From NCBI GenBank assembly GCA_947624305.1, contig CANQKC010000016.1, forward strand, positions 1-59,852: a stretch of DNA of 59,852 bases. Reading direction: 5' to 3'. Made by a program: the position numbers and the translations under genes. How positions within the stretch are numbered: position 1 is the stretch's first letter; each line of letters starts with the position of its first letter. Below, one piece after another: positions 15,247 to 23,101 of the stretch. The DNA comes from an uncultured Monoglobus sp. Its GTDB lineage: Bacteria > Bacillota > Clostridia > Monoglobales > Monoglobaceae. The notes beneath the pieces were generated by a model, which saw only the letters and a program-made list of their open reading frames with translations, was not told where the DNA came from and ran no database searches.

Positions 15247-16500
15247 TTATACCCGCATGACGTTTGGCATTACGGGGTTGATATTTTCCTCGCCGGGGAG
15301 CTTGAGGCCATACATAAGTCCCGCGAACGAGACCGCGCGCTTGCCGTACACGGCGCGGATCTCTTCCATGGACTGCTCTATTTTGTCGCGCTTGAGCTCG
15401 CGGTTCAGATTGTCGAACATGCTTAACTGCACCGGCTCGTCCTCGCCGGTCAGGGATATGGCGCGGACCGACACGGCCCGCACCTGGAGCCTCCAGTCGT
15501 AGTTTTCGCGGAACAGCGCGAAGCTCTGGCTCGTCAGCTCCGATGAACTGCGGACGGGCTTCTGCGACGATCTTTGATATTCGCGGCTGCGGAGCTCGGT
15601 GTCCTTGATCGAGACGGCGACGCCCCTCGCCTTAAAGCCGTGCTTGCGGAGCCTGTGGGATATGTCGCGGCAGAGCGCGAACATGACCTTGCGCACCTCG
15701 GCGTCGCTGCCGAGGTCGGCGGTGCAGGTTATGCCGTGGCCGATCGACTTGATCGGCGGGCGGAAATCTGCGGGCGCCACGTTCGCGCTTCCCTCGCCGC
15801 GGGCCGAGTTCCACAGCTTTACGCCGTTTATCCCGAGCCAGTTTCTGAGATGTTCCGGGTCAGCCTCCGCGAGCTGCCCTATCGTGTATATCCCGTGCCT
15901 CGCCAGCGCCTTTGTTGTGGCTCTGCCAACGCCGAGCAGGTCGGAGGCGGGCAGCGGCCACACCTTTTCGCGGAAGTCCGCGCGGTTTATCACGGTCACG
16001 GCGTCGGGCTTTTTCATGTCCGAGCCGAGCTTGGCGAATATTTTGTTGAACGACACGCCCACCGAAACGGTCAGACCCAGCTCACGCTTTATGTCGTTTC
16101 TGATCCTGTCGGCGATCTCGGGGCCGGGGCCGAACAGCAGCGTGCTGCCGCTGACGTCGAGCCAGCACTCGTCAAGGCCGAATGGCTCGATCAGATCGGT
16201 ATAGCGGCCATAAATTTCCCGGGCCATACGCGAGTATTTCATATAAATATCAAAATGCGGGTCGACGGTCACGAGCCGCGGGCACTTCTGAAGCGCCTGC
16301 CACACGGGCTCGCCGGTCTGGACGCCCATCGCCTTCGCCTTTTCGTTTTTGGCCAGCACGATCCCGTGGCGGTCCTTCTGCCTGCCGCAGACCGCGACAT
16401 ATTTGTCGCGGAGCTCGGGGTTCAGCGTGCATTCCACCGAGGCGTAAAAATTGTTCATGTCGCTGTGCAGTATTATTTTTTCTTTTGATCCTGGTCTCAT
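15247..16500 (-). CDS. dinB: Y-family DNA polymerase IV
   Basis: 417 residues, slightly longer than E. coli Pol IV. It performs error-prone translesion synthesis. Catalytic carboxylates are in LHSDMNNFYASVE and in EPFGLDECWLDVS; palm, finger and little-finger (about 245-350) domains follow in the usual order. A beta-clamp-binding motif QLSMFD lies near 363-368, and the tail of about 50 residues after it is extra. The start has GGAGAT upstream. It is monocistronic, with a consensus promoter (16552-16580) and a palindrome next to the start site suggesting a repressor. No LexA-type GAAC-N4-GTTC box was seen. Confidence 0.92.
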   Translation of the reverse strand: MRPGSKEKIILHSDMNNFYASVECTLNPELRDKYVAVCGRQKDRHGIVLAKNEKAKAMGVQTGEPVWQALQKCPRLVTVDPHFDIYMKYSRMAREIYGRYTDLIEPFGLDECWLDVSGSTLLFGPGPEIADRIRNDIKRELGLTVSVGVSFNKIFAKLGSDMKKPDAVTVINRADFREKVWPLPASDLLGVGRATTKALARHGIYTIGQLAEADPEHLRNWLGINGVKLWNSARGEGSANVAPADFRPPIKSIGHGITCTADLGSDAEVRKVMFALCRDISHRLRKHGFKARGVAVSIKDTELRSREYQRSSQKPVRSSSELTSQSFALFRENYDWRLQVRAVSVRAISLTGEDEPVQLSMFDNLNRELKRDKIEQSMEEIRAVYGKRAVSFAGLMYGLKLPGEENINPVMPNVMRV

Positions 16501-16528
16501 AAAAACATCTCCGAGAAAAATATTATGT

Positions 16529-16541
16529 GAAAGTTACTTTC
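16529..16541. promoter_or_regulatory. Palindrome downstream of the dinB start site
   Basis: GAAAGT-T-ACTTTC is a perfect inverted repeat located about 10-25 nt downstream of the dinB -10 box on the transcribed side. The position is typical of a repressor operator. It does not match the Gram-positive SOS box. Confidence 0.4.
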
Positions 16542-16551
16542 GTGTATATCT

Positions 16552-16580
16552 ATTATACGAAAAAAATCTGCGTTTGTCAA
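16552..16580 (-). promoter_or_regulatory. dinB promoter
   Basis: Minus strand TTGACA (16580-16575), 17-bp spacer, TATAAT (16557-16552); leader of about 45 nt. Confidence 0.88.
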
Positions 16581-16640
16581 TACGAAATATGAAGATAAAT
16601 TTCATGAAAAATTTTCAAAAAATTGGGAACAAATGGGGTA

Positions 16641-16669
16641 TTGTAATCGTCTAAATAATGTAGTATAAT
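16641..16669 (+). promoter_or_regulatory. Promoter of the stalk-domain protein gene
   Basis: TTGTAA (16641-16646), 17-bp spacer, TATAAT (16664-16669). Back-to-back with the dinB promoter. Confidence 0.7.
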
Positions 16670-16719
16670 AATATAAGGACAGAATTCGGAAATATCTGCT
16701 TTTAAGGAGTGTGCGGATA

Positions 16720-18072
16720 ATGATGCTTAAGAGCTTTATTAAAAAAATATTGTTTTTGGCGGCGCTGGCCGTTTTCGCGGTGTGCCCCGCGCAGGCGAAG
16801 GTGGGCGACATAGCCGACACGATCTACACTACCGATATACTGACCCGCGTCAACGGCGCGGATATAGCCTCGTTCAGCATAGAGGGCAGGACGCTTATCG
16901 CGATGGAGGATCTGCGGGATTACGGCTTTACGGTCGTTTATGACGACAGCGTCCGCACGCTTTATGTTAACCGCGGCGGCGAGGCCAAGAAAAATATGCC
17001 CTCGATACTCCGCGGCAGAGTCGGTGGAGTCGCGGGATATACATACGAGACCGACATAAAGGTGATTTTTAACGGCGAGCCCGTAGGGGCTTACGCGATA
17101 GACGGCCGCATGGCTGTTATTGTTGAGGAGCTGGGCGATCCGCTGAAATACGGCATGGTCTGCGCTTATGACGACGGCAAACGGCTGCTCACGCTGGACA
17201 ACGCCGCCCAATCGGATGCCGCCGCGTCAGGCGCGTCGTCGTCGGATATAACTCCGTCAAGCGCGGCTCAATCGAGCGCCGCTCCGACGAGCGCGACTCC
17301 AAGTGCGGAACCCGAGGCTTCTCCGCGATCATCGGCGGAACCCAACGGTTCCGGCGGCGGGGGAGGCTCGTCCGCTTTCGGCGCGGCGTGCGCTGATGTC
17401 ACGGTGGACGGGGTTCCGGTCGATTTTTATCGGATCGGCGCCGCCACATATCTCGACATAGAGACGCTGAAAGCATTCGGCTTTGAGGAAACCGAAAGGA
17501 ATGAAAACATAATAATGCTGGTCAAAAAGGGCGTCGGCTCCGGGAACCCGCCGGACGGGCACAAGTCTTCGGCGCTCGGCGCGGCAGCCGGTTCGCCGAC
17601 GGTCTATGTCAACGGCGTTAAATGCGAGACCATGCATTCCGAGGATTTGACGATAATCAGAGTGGACAACCTGAAAAACGGGCCATTCAGCGAGTATTCG
17701 CCGTGCTGCGGAATATCCGCCGAAAAGGGCGCCGACGGCTCGCTGAGCATTGACACCGCGGGAGCGGGATTTCCGTCGTACGCGGATCAGCGTGACGCGG
17801 TCCTCGCGAAGGGCGGCTCGATAATTTATTTCGGCGACGATTATTCGGTCGCAGTCAGCGGCGGCAAGCCGTATAAGATATACTTGAGCGGCCTCGTTGT
17901 TCCCGTGGGCGACCTTATCCGCGACTTCGGCGGCGATATTTCGGCGGCTTCCGGCTTTAAGGTGAGTCCGGACGGAAATTCCCTGACGTGGCTCAACGAA
18001 AACGACGGGAACTATTATCAGTTCGATCTGACCGACCTCATTCTGGTTCCGGTTTACCGGTCGGAGATTTGA
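16720..18072 (+). CDS. Secreted protein with copper-amine-oxidase-N/stalk-like domains
   Basis: 450 residues. A signal peptide covers about 1-26 (FLAALAVFAVCPAQA-K). Several stalk-type beta modules can be read: VNGADIASFSIEGRTLIAME and YGFTVVYDDSVRTLYVN (about 35-90), FNGEPVGAYAIDGRMAVIVE (about 115-160), then after a Ser/Ala/Pro-rich linker (about 170-220) a third weaker copy with VDGVPVDFYRIGAATYLDIE and VYVNGVKCE. In other Firmicutes such modules act as spacers in surface proteins. No catalytic domain was seen and function is unknown. ATG 16720 is preferred, 10 nt after AAGGAG; a GTG at 16711 is too close to that site. The Mn-catalase-like gene follows 58 bp later. Confidence 0.7.
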   Translation: MMLKSFIKKILFLAALAVFAVCPAQAKVGDIADTIYTTDILTRVNGADIASFSIEGRTLIAMEDLRDYGFTVVYDDSVRTLYVNRGGEAKKNMPSILRGRVGGVAGYTYETDIKVIFNGEPVGAYAIDGRMAVIVEELGDPLKYGMVCAYDDGKRLLTLDNAAQSDAAASGASSSDITPSSAAQSSAAPTSATPSAEPEASPRSSAEPNGSGGGGGSSAFGAACADVTVDGVPVDFYRIGAATYLDIETLKAFGFEETERNENIIMLVKKGVGSGNPPDGHKSSALGAAAGSPTVYVNGVKCETMHSEDLTIIRVDNLKNGPFSEYSPCCGISAEKGADGSLSIDTAGAGFPSYADQRDAVLAKGGSIIYFGDDYSVAVSGGKPYKIYLSGLVVPVGDLIRDFGGDISAASGFKVSPDGNSLTWLNENDGNYYQFDLTDLILVPVYRSEI

Positions 18073-18130
18073 ATAATTTTTTAAATTTGGCGCAAACTGT
18101 ATATATCTTATATACAAAGGAGTGTCAAAT

Positions 18131-18799
18131 ATGTTTAAGCACGAAAAACAGCTCTTTCACCCGGTAGAAGTGGAAAGGCCAAATCCGCAGTACGCGGCGC
18201 TGATGCAGGAGCAGCTCGGCGGAGCCAACGGTGAGCTCAAGGCCGCCATGCAGTATATGTCGCAGAGCTTCAGGATCAAAAATCAGGAGATCAAAGACCT
18301 GTTCCTCGACATAGCGGCCGAGGAACTCGGCCACATGGAAATGGTCGCGCAGACGATCAACCTGCTCAACGGCCATGATGTGGACTATGATCAGACAAAG
18401 GTCGGTGAGATCGAGACCCATGTTCTGCTGGGGCTCAATCCCGGGCTTATCAACGCGTCGGGCTATTCGTGGACGGGCGACTATGTCAGCGTGACCGGCG
18501 ACCTGTGCGCGGATCTGCTTTCAAACATCGCGTCCGAGCAGCGCGCCAAGGTCGTGTATGAGTATCTGTACCGGCAGATCGACGACAAGAAGGTTAAAGA
18601 GACGATAGATTTTCTCTTGAACCGCGAGGAGGCGCATAACGCCATGTTCCGCGAGGCGTTCAACAAGGTGCAGCACAGCGGGTCGAACCGCGACTTCGGC
18701 ACCACCGAGGCGGCGAGAATGTATTTCAGCCTCTCCGAGCCCTCGCCCGAGGATAACCCGTTCAAGAATTCCAACTTCAAAGAACCCGCGTTTCAATAA
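18131..18799 (+). CDS. Manganese-catalase family protein (CotJC-like)
   Basis: 222 residues, between CotJC (about 190) and full Mn catalases (about 270-300). The four-helix ferritin-like fold carries the dimanganese ligands: a Glu in NGELKAAMQY, Glu and His in EELGHMEM, a Glu in SEQRAKVVYEY, and a Glu/His pair in NREEAHNAMF. These enzymes break down hydrogen peroxide without haem; CotJC homologues are spore-coat components. With the two coat genes at 40,689-41,165 it supports a spore-forming ancestry. AAAGGAG is 8 nt before ATG 18131. A terminator shared with the convergent PIN gene follows. Confidence 0.85.
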   Translation: MFKHEKQLFHPVEVERPNPQYAALMQEQLGGANGELKAAMQYMSQSFRIKNQEIKDLFLDIAAEELGHMEMVAQTINLLNGHDVDYDQTKVGEIETHVLLGLNPGLINASGYSWTGDYVSVTGDLCADLLSNIASEQRAKVVYEYLYRQIDDKKVKETIDFLLNREEAHNAMFREAFNKVQHSGSNRDFGTTEAARMYFSLSEPSPEDNPFKNSNFKEPAFQ

Positions 18800-18813
18800 G
18801 CGCGGAGCCGCAA

Positions 18814-18850
18814 AAACAGAGGCGCGATTTAATTCGCGCCTCTGTTTGTT
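18814..18850. terminator. Bidirectional terminator
   Basis: A 14-bp perfect stem AAACAGAGGCGCGA (18814-18827) / TCGCGCCTCTGTTT (18834-18847). T runs lie on both sides (TTTG rightward, TTTTTG leftward), serving the Mn-catalase and PIN genes. The PIN stop codon lies in the loop. Confidence 0.85.
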
Positions 18851-19269
18851 ATAGAATTGGTATCGTTTAAAATAATATCTATCATTTCTCTCGGTGTGAT
18901 TATAAATGATTTTTTGGGAAAATGTTTTATGTTTCCGGTTATTAAATATGCTTCTTCCGATTTTCTTTTTTCTGCCACAATTTCGTAAAACACCTTGTCA
19001 TTCGGGTCGGGAAGCTGAATATCCGTTTCTTCTGCGTCAACATAAATTCCGATCCGTTCAAGCTCGCCGACTGCGTCATCAACGATTTTTTGCGTTAAAT
19101 GAAATTTAGGACGCAAAAGAACATCTCTGTATTCTTTAACGATCCGATTATTTAATAACGGTATTATTGTTCCTCCGTAGGCAAGCTCAAGCACATTGCC
19201 CGGAACCGAGTCCCATTTCAGCATAGCGGATACCAGAACGTTTGTATCTATAACCGCATAGTATCTCAT
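18829..19269 (-). CDS. PIN-domain ribonuclease toxin (COG1569 type)
   Basis: 146 residues. The PIN fold starts with AVIDTNVLVSAML (acidic D8 with N10), followed by VKEYRDVLLRPKF (conserved Glu) and LPDPNDKVFYEIV, with the late TGNIKHFP element. These acidic residues bind Mg2+/Mn2+ for RNA cleavage. It is the toxin partner of the RelB-like gene 9 bp upstream; the pair shares one promoter. The CDS ends inside the terminator loop, so there is no spare 3' region. Confidence 0.85.
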   Translation of the reverse strand: MRYYAVIDTNVLVSAMLKWDSVPGNVLELAYGGTIIPLLNNRIVKEYRDVLLRPKFHLTQKIVDDAVGELERIGIYVDAEETDIQLPDPNDKVFYEIVAEKRKSEEAYLITGNIKHFPKKSFIITPREMIDIILNDTNSITNRGAN

Positions 19270-19278
19270 ATATCCGCC

Positions 19279-19560
19279 TCACTCCCTTGCGGCTGATATT
19301 TCAGCGTTGATCTCATCCAGGGTCATATCGGAAATTCCGTTTTCGGCGGCGATGCGGGCGGCGGCTTTCATTGCGTTTATACCGCGGTTTTCTTGCTCCG
19401 CGTCCAGCTTCATACTGAACGGAATACCGTTTTCCTGTATAAGCCTTGAAACGCACATGCGAAGATATGTTTGCAAATCAATGCCGAGCCTTTCGCAAAT
19501 GTCTACGGCTTTTATTCGGGATGTCTCATCCGCGCGGAATTGTACCAAAGTATTAGCCAT
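19279..19560 (-). CDS. RelB/DinJ-family antitoxin
   Basis: 93 residues. The N-terminus is a ribbon-helix-helix DNA-binding domain (TLVQFRADETSRIKAVDICE, then LGIDLQTYLRMCVSRLI) typical of RelB/DinJ. The C-terminal part (LDAEQENRGINAMKAAARI...) should wrap the toxin. It is first in the operon and expected to repress the promoter at 19596-19624. Pairing a RelB/DinJ-type antitoxin with a PIN toxin rather than a RelE-fold toxin is a less common combination. SD is GGAGTGAT. Confidence 0.82.
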   Translation of the reverse strand: MANTLVQFRADETSRIKAVDICERLGIDLQTYLRMCVSRLIQENGIPFSMKLDAEQENRGINAMKAAARIAAENGISDMTLDEINAEISAARE

Positions 19561-19595
19561 GATTTATCACTCCTATCGTAAGATGTTATATATTT

Positions 19596-19624
19596 ATTAT
19601 ATCACAAATTATAAACAAATGCAA
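19596..19624 (-). promoter_or_regulatory. Promoter of the RelB-PIN operon with inverted repeat
   Basis: Minus strand TTGCAT (19624-19619), 17-bp spacer, TATAAT (19601-19596). An inverted repeat AATCA-TT-TGATT (19623-19634) overlaps the -35 and is a candidate autoregulatory operator. Confidence 0.65.
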
Positions 19625-19783
19625 TCATTTGATTATAATTTATTGACATTTTTTATATGTCACTGACTAATCGTTGTTTTGCCGCGGCACAGCGATCGGC
19701 GATTAAGAATGAACAGATTGGCGGATTAAGCGGAGAAGAAAAGGCCAAAGCGTTTTCGCGCCTTTATTTTGCACAAATATTCA

Positions 19784-19812
19784 TTGACAGGGGTTTATTT
19801 TTTTGGTATAAT
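19784..19812 (+). promoter_or_regulatory. Consensus promoter of the GH105 gene
   Basis: TTGACA (19784-19789), 17-bp spacer, TATAAT (19807-19812); leader of about 32 nt. Confidence 0.9.
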
Positions 19813-19849
19813 TTATTTACCTAAAAAATATGAAACGGAGGATAATATT

Positions 19850-20950
19850 ATGAATGATTTAATCGTAAACGGCCACAGCGCTCTTGAGTATGCCGAGATG
19901 GCCTGCGACGCGCTGATGCACAAGTTCGCTCCCGAGGATCTGCCGCCCAAAGGACGCTTCCATTATCATCAGGGCGTGTTCCTTTCGGGAGTTCAGCATA
20001 CATATCTGCTTGACAAGAACGAGAAGTATTATGACTACGCGAAGGCATGGGTCGACTCGATAATCGACAAGGACGGAAATATCACGAAGTTCGACACGAC
20101 CCAGCTTGACGATATGCAGCCCGGCGTGCTCCTGTATCTGTTCTATAACAGAACCAAGGATCCCCGCTACAAGAAGGCGCTTGACACGCTGATCCCGCTT
20201 ATTAAGGACTTCCCCAAAAACCCCGAGGGCGGTTTCTGGCACAAGGGCAGGTATCCCGAGCAGATGTGGCTTGACGGCCTGTATATGGCCGGCCCTATCT
20301 GCGCCGAGTACGCCAAGACGTTTGACGATCCCGAGCTGTTTGACCTGTGCGCGTTCCAGGCGCTGATGATGCAGGAAAAGACCAAAGACGAGAAAACCGG
20401 CCTTTGGTACCACGCATGGGACTACGCCAAGGTTCAGCCGTGGGCCGATCCCGAGACCGGCAGATCGCCCGAATTCTGGGGCCGCTCGGTAGGCTGGGTG
20501 CCGGTGGCTGTTTTGGAGGAGCTCGACAGCTTCCCCGAGGATCACAAGGACAGAGACGCGATGATCAGCGCCGCCTGCGATCTGCTTAAGGCGGTCGTTA
20601 AGTATCAGGATCCCGAGACGGGACTGTGGTACCAGGTACTCGACAAGGGCGACGATCCGAAAAACTGGCTCGAGTCGTCCTGCACCTGTCTGTTTGTGGG
20701 CGCGATATGCAAGGCGGTCAAGAACGGATTTCTGGATGAGTCTTATCTTGAGTATGCCAAAAAGGGATATACCGGCATAATAAACCGTTTGCGCTATGAC
20801 GACAAGGGCGACATAATTATTGACAACATCTGCGTCGGCACGGGCGTCGGCGATTATGATCACTACTGCGCCAGAGGCACCGGCGAGAACGACCTGCACG
20901 GAGCGGGCGCGTTCCTCATCATGTGCACCGAGGCCGCGGGCGTTCTGTAA
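19850..20950 (+). CDS. Unsaturated rhamnogalacturonyl hydrolase-like GH105 (YteR/YesR type)
   Basis: 366 residues without a signal peptide, so cytoplasmic. GH105 enzymes use an (alpha/alpha)6 barrel to hydrate and remove the 4,5-unsaturated uronic acid left by polysaccharide lyases. The general acid is D142 in PEQMWLDGLYMAGP, matching the YteR catalytic Asp by context and nearly by number. Other family elements are FHYHQGVFLSGV, GLWYHAWD, WGRSVGWVPVA and the C-terminal GTGVGDYDHYCAR. It has its own consensus promoter and terminator. No pectin lyase or sugar transporter gene lies nearby, so the oligosaccharide source is unclear. GGAGG is 8 nt from ATG 19850. Confidence 0.9.
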   Translation: MNDLIVNGHSALEYAEMACDALMHKFAPEDLPPKGRFHYHQGVFLSGVQHTYLLDKNEKYYDYAKAWVDSIIDKDGNITKFDTTQLDDMQPGVLLYLFYNRTKDPRYKKALDTLIPLIKDFPKNPEGGFWHKGRYPEQMWLDGLYMAGPICAEYAKTFDDPELFDLCAFQALMMQEKTKDEKTGLWYHAWDYAKVQPWADPETGRSPEFWGRSVGWVPVAVLEELDSFPEDHKDRDAMISAACDLLKAVVKYQDPETGLWYQVLDKGDDPKNWLESSCTCLFVGAICKAVKNGFLDESYLEYAKKGYTGIINRLRYDDKGDIIIDNICVGTGVGDYDHYCARGTGENDLHGAGAFLIMCTEAAGVL

Positions 20951-20975
20951 GTCGATTATTAATTAAAAATAACAC

Positions 20976-21003
20976 AAAGGCGGCCTTACTTGGCCGCCTT
21001 TTC
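20976..21003. terminator. Bidirectional terminator overlapping the ImmA gene end
   Basis: Stem AAAGGCGGCC (20976-20985) / GGCCGCCTTT (20992-21001) with a 6-nt loop and TT after it. The 3' arm encodes the last Lys-Ala-Ala-Lys codons of the minus-strand ImmA gene. Confidence 0.75.
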
Positions 21004-21549
21004 AAACAGATTGTTTTCGGGAATTATGACTCCGGGGATATCGAGGCCCCGCTGCTGCATCGAGAGCAGCTTTATCGTGATAAGCTCCGGAGAGACGCCC
21101 AGCCTCGCGGCTGTCTGCTCCGTGCTGTAGCCGTAGCCGCGCATCAGATCGAAAATGTCCGCGTCGCCGATCAGAAGTTCGGCGGCGAACATGTTGGCCT
21201 CATACTCGGGCCGCGCGGTCATGTCATAGAGCATAACGTCGTGCACAACGCGGTTTGAGGCCAGGTCCCTGTGCAGACGGTCGTGCCCGAGCTCGTGGGC
21301 GAGAACCGTTCTTTGCATGCCGCGGCCCAGATTTCCGTTTAAGATAATGACGCGTTTGCGCTTTATCACGGCGTACATTCCGTACAGTTTTTTGAAGTCA
21401 TAGTTCAAAATAAGCTTGATCCCAAGACCCTCCGCGATATCGAAGGGGTTCTCGCCGTGGGTTTTTATCAGTTCCCGCGCCATGTTGTGAATATTCTCGG
21501 CAAACACCGCGTCACCCGCCTCGCTGAAAAGATTTTGAGTTTTGCGCAA
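20986..21549 (-). CDS. ImmA/IrrE-family metallopeptidase
   Basis: 187 residues. The zinc motif is AHELGHDRLH, with a downstream acidic residue in ARPEYEANMFAAELL, the family arrangement. A C-terminal region (AARLGVSPELITIKLLSM) may be a small helical sensing domain. ImmA-type proteases cleave a cognate repressor to trigger a response; the repressor here is probably the XRE protein encoded just upstream. The start is uncertain: the open frame begins at TTG 21549 with no good ribosome site, 10 bp after the XRE stop, suggesting translational coupling or a later start. Confidence 0.85.
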   Translation of the reverse strand: MRKTQNLFSEAGDAVFAENIHNMARELIKTHGENPFDIAEGLGIKLILNYDFKKLYGMYAVIKRKRVIILNGNLGRGMQRTVLAHELGHDRLHRDLASNRVVHDVMLYDMTARPEYEANMFAAELLIGDADIFDLMRGYGYSTEQTAARLGVSPELITIKLLSMQQRGLDIPGVIIPENNLFEKAAK

Positions 21550-21559
21550 TCTTGCAAAA

Positions 21560-21964
21560 TCATTGTCTGTATTTTTTCGGCGCGTACTTTTTGTTCTCTT
21601 CCTTTACCGAGAAATACGCGTCCGAAATCGCCTTCATGGCGGAGTCCATGTCCTCCTCGGGCAGGGAGCCGCCCGCGAACAGGCCGCAGATGCCGTCGAT
21701 CAGCTCCTCTACATCCGCCGCGGATCTGCTGCCGCCCTTTTCATAGGCGTCGCGGATGATCTCCTCATCCTCGGTCATCAGGTAGTTGCTGTCAACGTCG
21801 AATATATCGGCTAAACGATAATAGGTTTCTCTGCTTTTCGGGTGCACGGCGCCCGACTCATAATTCTGAACGGTGCGGAGAGTTATTTTAAGTTCCTCCG
21901 CAAGCTCGCTCTGAGTCAGACCCTTTTCTTTTCTGAGTTTTCTGACTTTTTCTCCGAACTTCAT
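21560..21964 (-). CDS. XRE-family transcriptional regulator, partner of ImmA
   Basis: 134 residues. An N-terminal Cro/C1-type helix-turn-helix (about 3-60, KLRKEKGLTQSELAEELKI, TLRTVQNYESGAVHPK) is followed by an unassigned acidic C-terminal part with a helix rich in Glu/Asp. It starts at ATG 21964, 9 nt after AAAGGA. XRE-ImmA pairs control mobile elements, and stand-alone stress or toxin modules; no integrase or phage gene is present here, so this looks like a chromosomal regulator. It has its own promoter at 22027-22055. Confidence 0.85.
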   Translation of the reverse strand: MKFGEKVRKLRKEKGLTQSELAEELKITLRTVQNYESGAVHPKSRETYYRLADIFDVDSNYLMTEDEEIIRDAYEKGGSRSAADVEELIDGICGLFAGGSLPEEDMDSAMKAISDAYFSVKEENKKYAPKKYRQ

Positions 21965-22026
21965 TAGGCTCTGTCCTTTCATTATAATATAAATTATAAC
22001 GGCGCACCCATTACCATTATTAAATA

Positions 22027-22055
22027 ATAATACTATTCCGAAAAAAGTTTGTCAA
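22027..22055 (-). promoter_or_regulatory. Promoter of the XRE-ImmA operon
   Basis: Minus strand TTGACA (22055-22050), 17-bp spacer, TATTAT (22032-22027). Confidence 0.8.
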
Positions 22056-22108
22056 GCGCAATTTGAGTATTTTAAACATTCTGTAAACATATTATTCGCT
22101 GTTTTATA

Positions 22109-22137
22109 TTGACATATCCGAAAAATTGTGATAATAT
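22109..22137 (+). promoter_or_regulatory. Promoter of the amino-acid ABC transporter operon
   Basis: TTGACA (22109-22114), 17-bp spacer, TAATAT (22132-22137); leader of about 30 nt. Confidence 0.8.
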
Positions 22138-22174
22138 CTTTGTGAACAAATATTACCAAACGGGAGGTTTAATT

Positions 22175-23017
22175 ATGAAACTGAAGAAAATTTTAGCGTT
22201 AGTGCTGGCTCTCATGCTGGCGGTGACTGTGCTCGCGGCCTGCGGAAGCGCGCCGGCCGACACGACAGACAAGGCGGCGGATACCGCCGCCGACACATCT
22301 GCCGACTCCGATCTCGCTTACATTCAGGACAAGGGCGAGATGGTTATCGGCATCACGCTGTTCGAGCCCATGAACTACTACGAGGGCGAGGAGCTTGTAG
22401 GATTTGAGACCGAGTTCGCCACCGCCGTTTGCGAAAAGCTCGGCGTTACGCCCAAGTTCCAGGAGATCAACTGGGATTCAAAGGAGATCGAGCTCAACTC
22501 GAAGAACATCGACTGCATCTGGAACGGCCTGACGATCACGGACGAGAGAAAGGAAAACATGGCGATCACCGAGCCTTACATGAACAACAGACAGGTTATG
22601 ATCGTTAAGGCCGAGAACGTTGACGCGTACTCGAGCAATGTTGACAATCTTGACGTTATCGCCGAGGTTGACTCCACGGGCTATGAGCTCATCGAGGATG
22701 ACGAGTTCTTCGCGAACGCGAACGTTACCGCGGTCGACTCGCAGGCCAAGGCTCTGATGGACGTTGCCGCCGGCACATCCGACGCGGCTGTTGTTGACTA
22801 TGTTTCGTCGATCGGCTCTATCGGCGAGGGCACGGATTACGCCGATCTGGTAGTGGCTCCCAACGAGTTCCCCGGCGACGAGTACGGAGTTGCCTTCAGA
22901 AAGGGCAGCGACGCGGCCGAGGCTGTTACGGAGGCTATGAAAGAGGTTTCGCAGGACGGCACTCTCGCGACGATCGCTGAGAAATACGGCTTGCAGGATC
23001 TGATTACCGTCGAGTAA
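22175..23017 (+). CDS. Polar amino-acid ABC transporter substrate-binding lipoprotein
   Basis: 280 residues. A lipoprotein signal peptide ends in the lipobox LAAC with C23 as the lipidated residue, followed by an Asp/Ala/Thr spacer. The mature part is a family-3 solute-binding protein: GEMVIGITLFEPMNYYEGEELVG..., then WDSKEIELNSKNIDCIWNGLTIT, and AFRKGSDAAEAVTEAM near the end. Members bind glutamine, histidine, cystine or similar residues; the exact ligand cannot be read from sequence. A GGGAGG site precedes ATG 22175. A terminator-like hairpin separates it from the permease gene, which would give excess binding protein. Confidence 0.9.
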   Translation: MKLKKILALVLALMLAVTVLAACGSAPADTTDKAADTAADTSADSDLAYIQDKGEMVIGITLFEPMNYYEGEELVGFETEFATAVCEKLGVTPKFQEINWDSKEIELNSKNIDCIWNGLTITDERKENMAITEPYMNNRQVMIVKAENVDAYSSNVDNLDVIAEVDSTGYELIEDDEFFANANVTAVDSQAKALMDVAAGTSDAAVVDYVSSIGSIGEGTDYADLVVAPNEFPGDEYGVAFRKGSDAAEAVTEAMKEVSQDGTLATIAEKYGLQDLITVE

Positions 23018-23030
23018 TCGCTTGATTTTT

Positions 23031-23085
23031 ATAGGCTAAGCGCCGCGCTTTGAGCGGCGTTTAGCCTATTAGTTTTGTATTTTGA
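23031..23085 (+). terminator. Intra-operon (partial) terminator after the binding-protein gene
   Basis: A 16-bp stem (23031-23046 with 23054-23069, one G-U) followed by TAGTTTTGTATTTTG. Leaky termination here would set the ratio of binding protein to membrane components. Confidence 0.75.
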
Positions 23086-23101
23086 GTTAAAGGAGTTAGC
23101 A

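Noticed and set aside
19859..20899. 346-codon minus-strand frame inside the GH105 gene
   Set aside because: Shadow of a strongly codon-biased gene with all family motifs on the plus strand.
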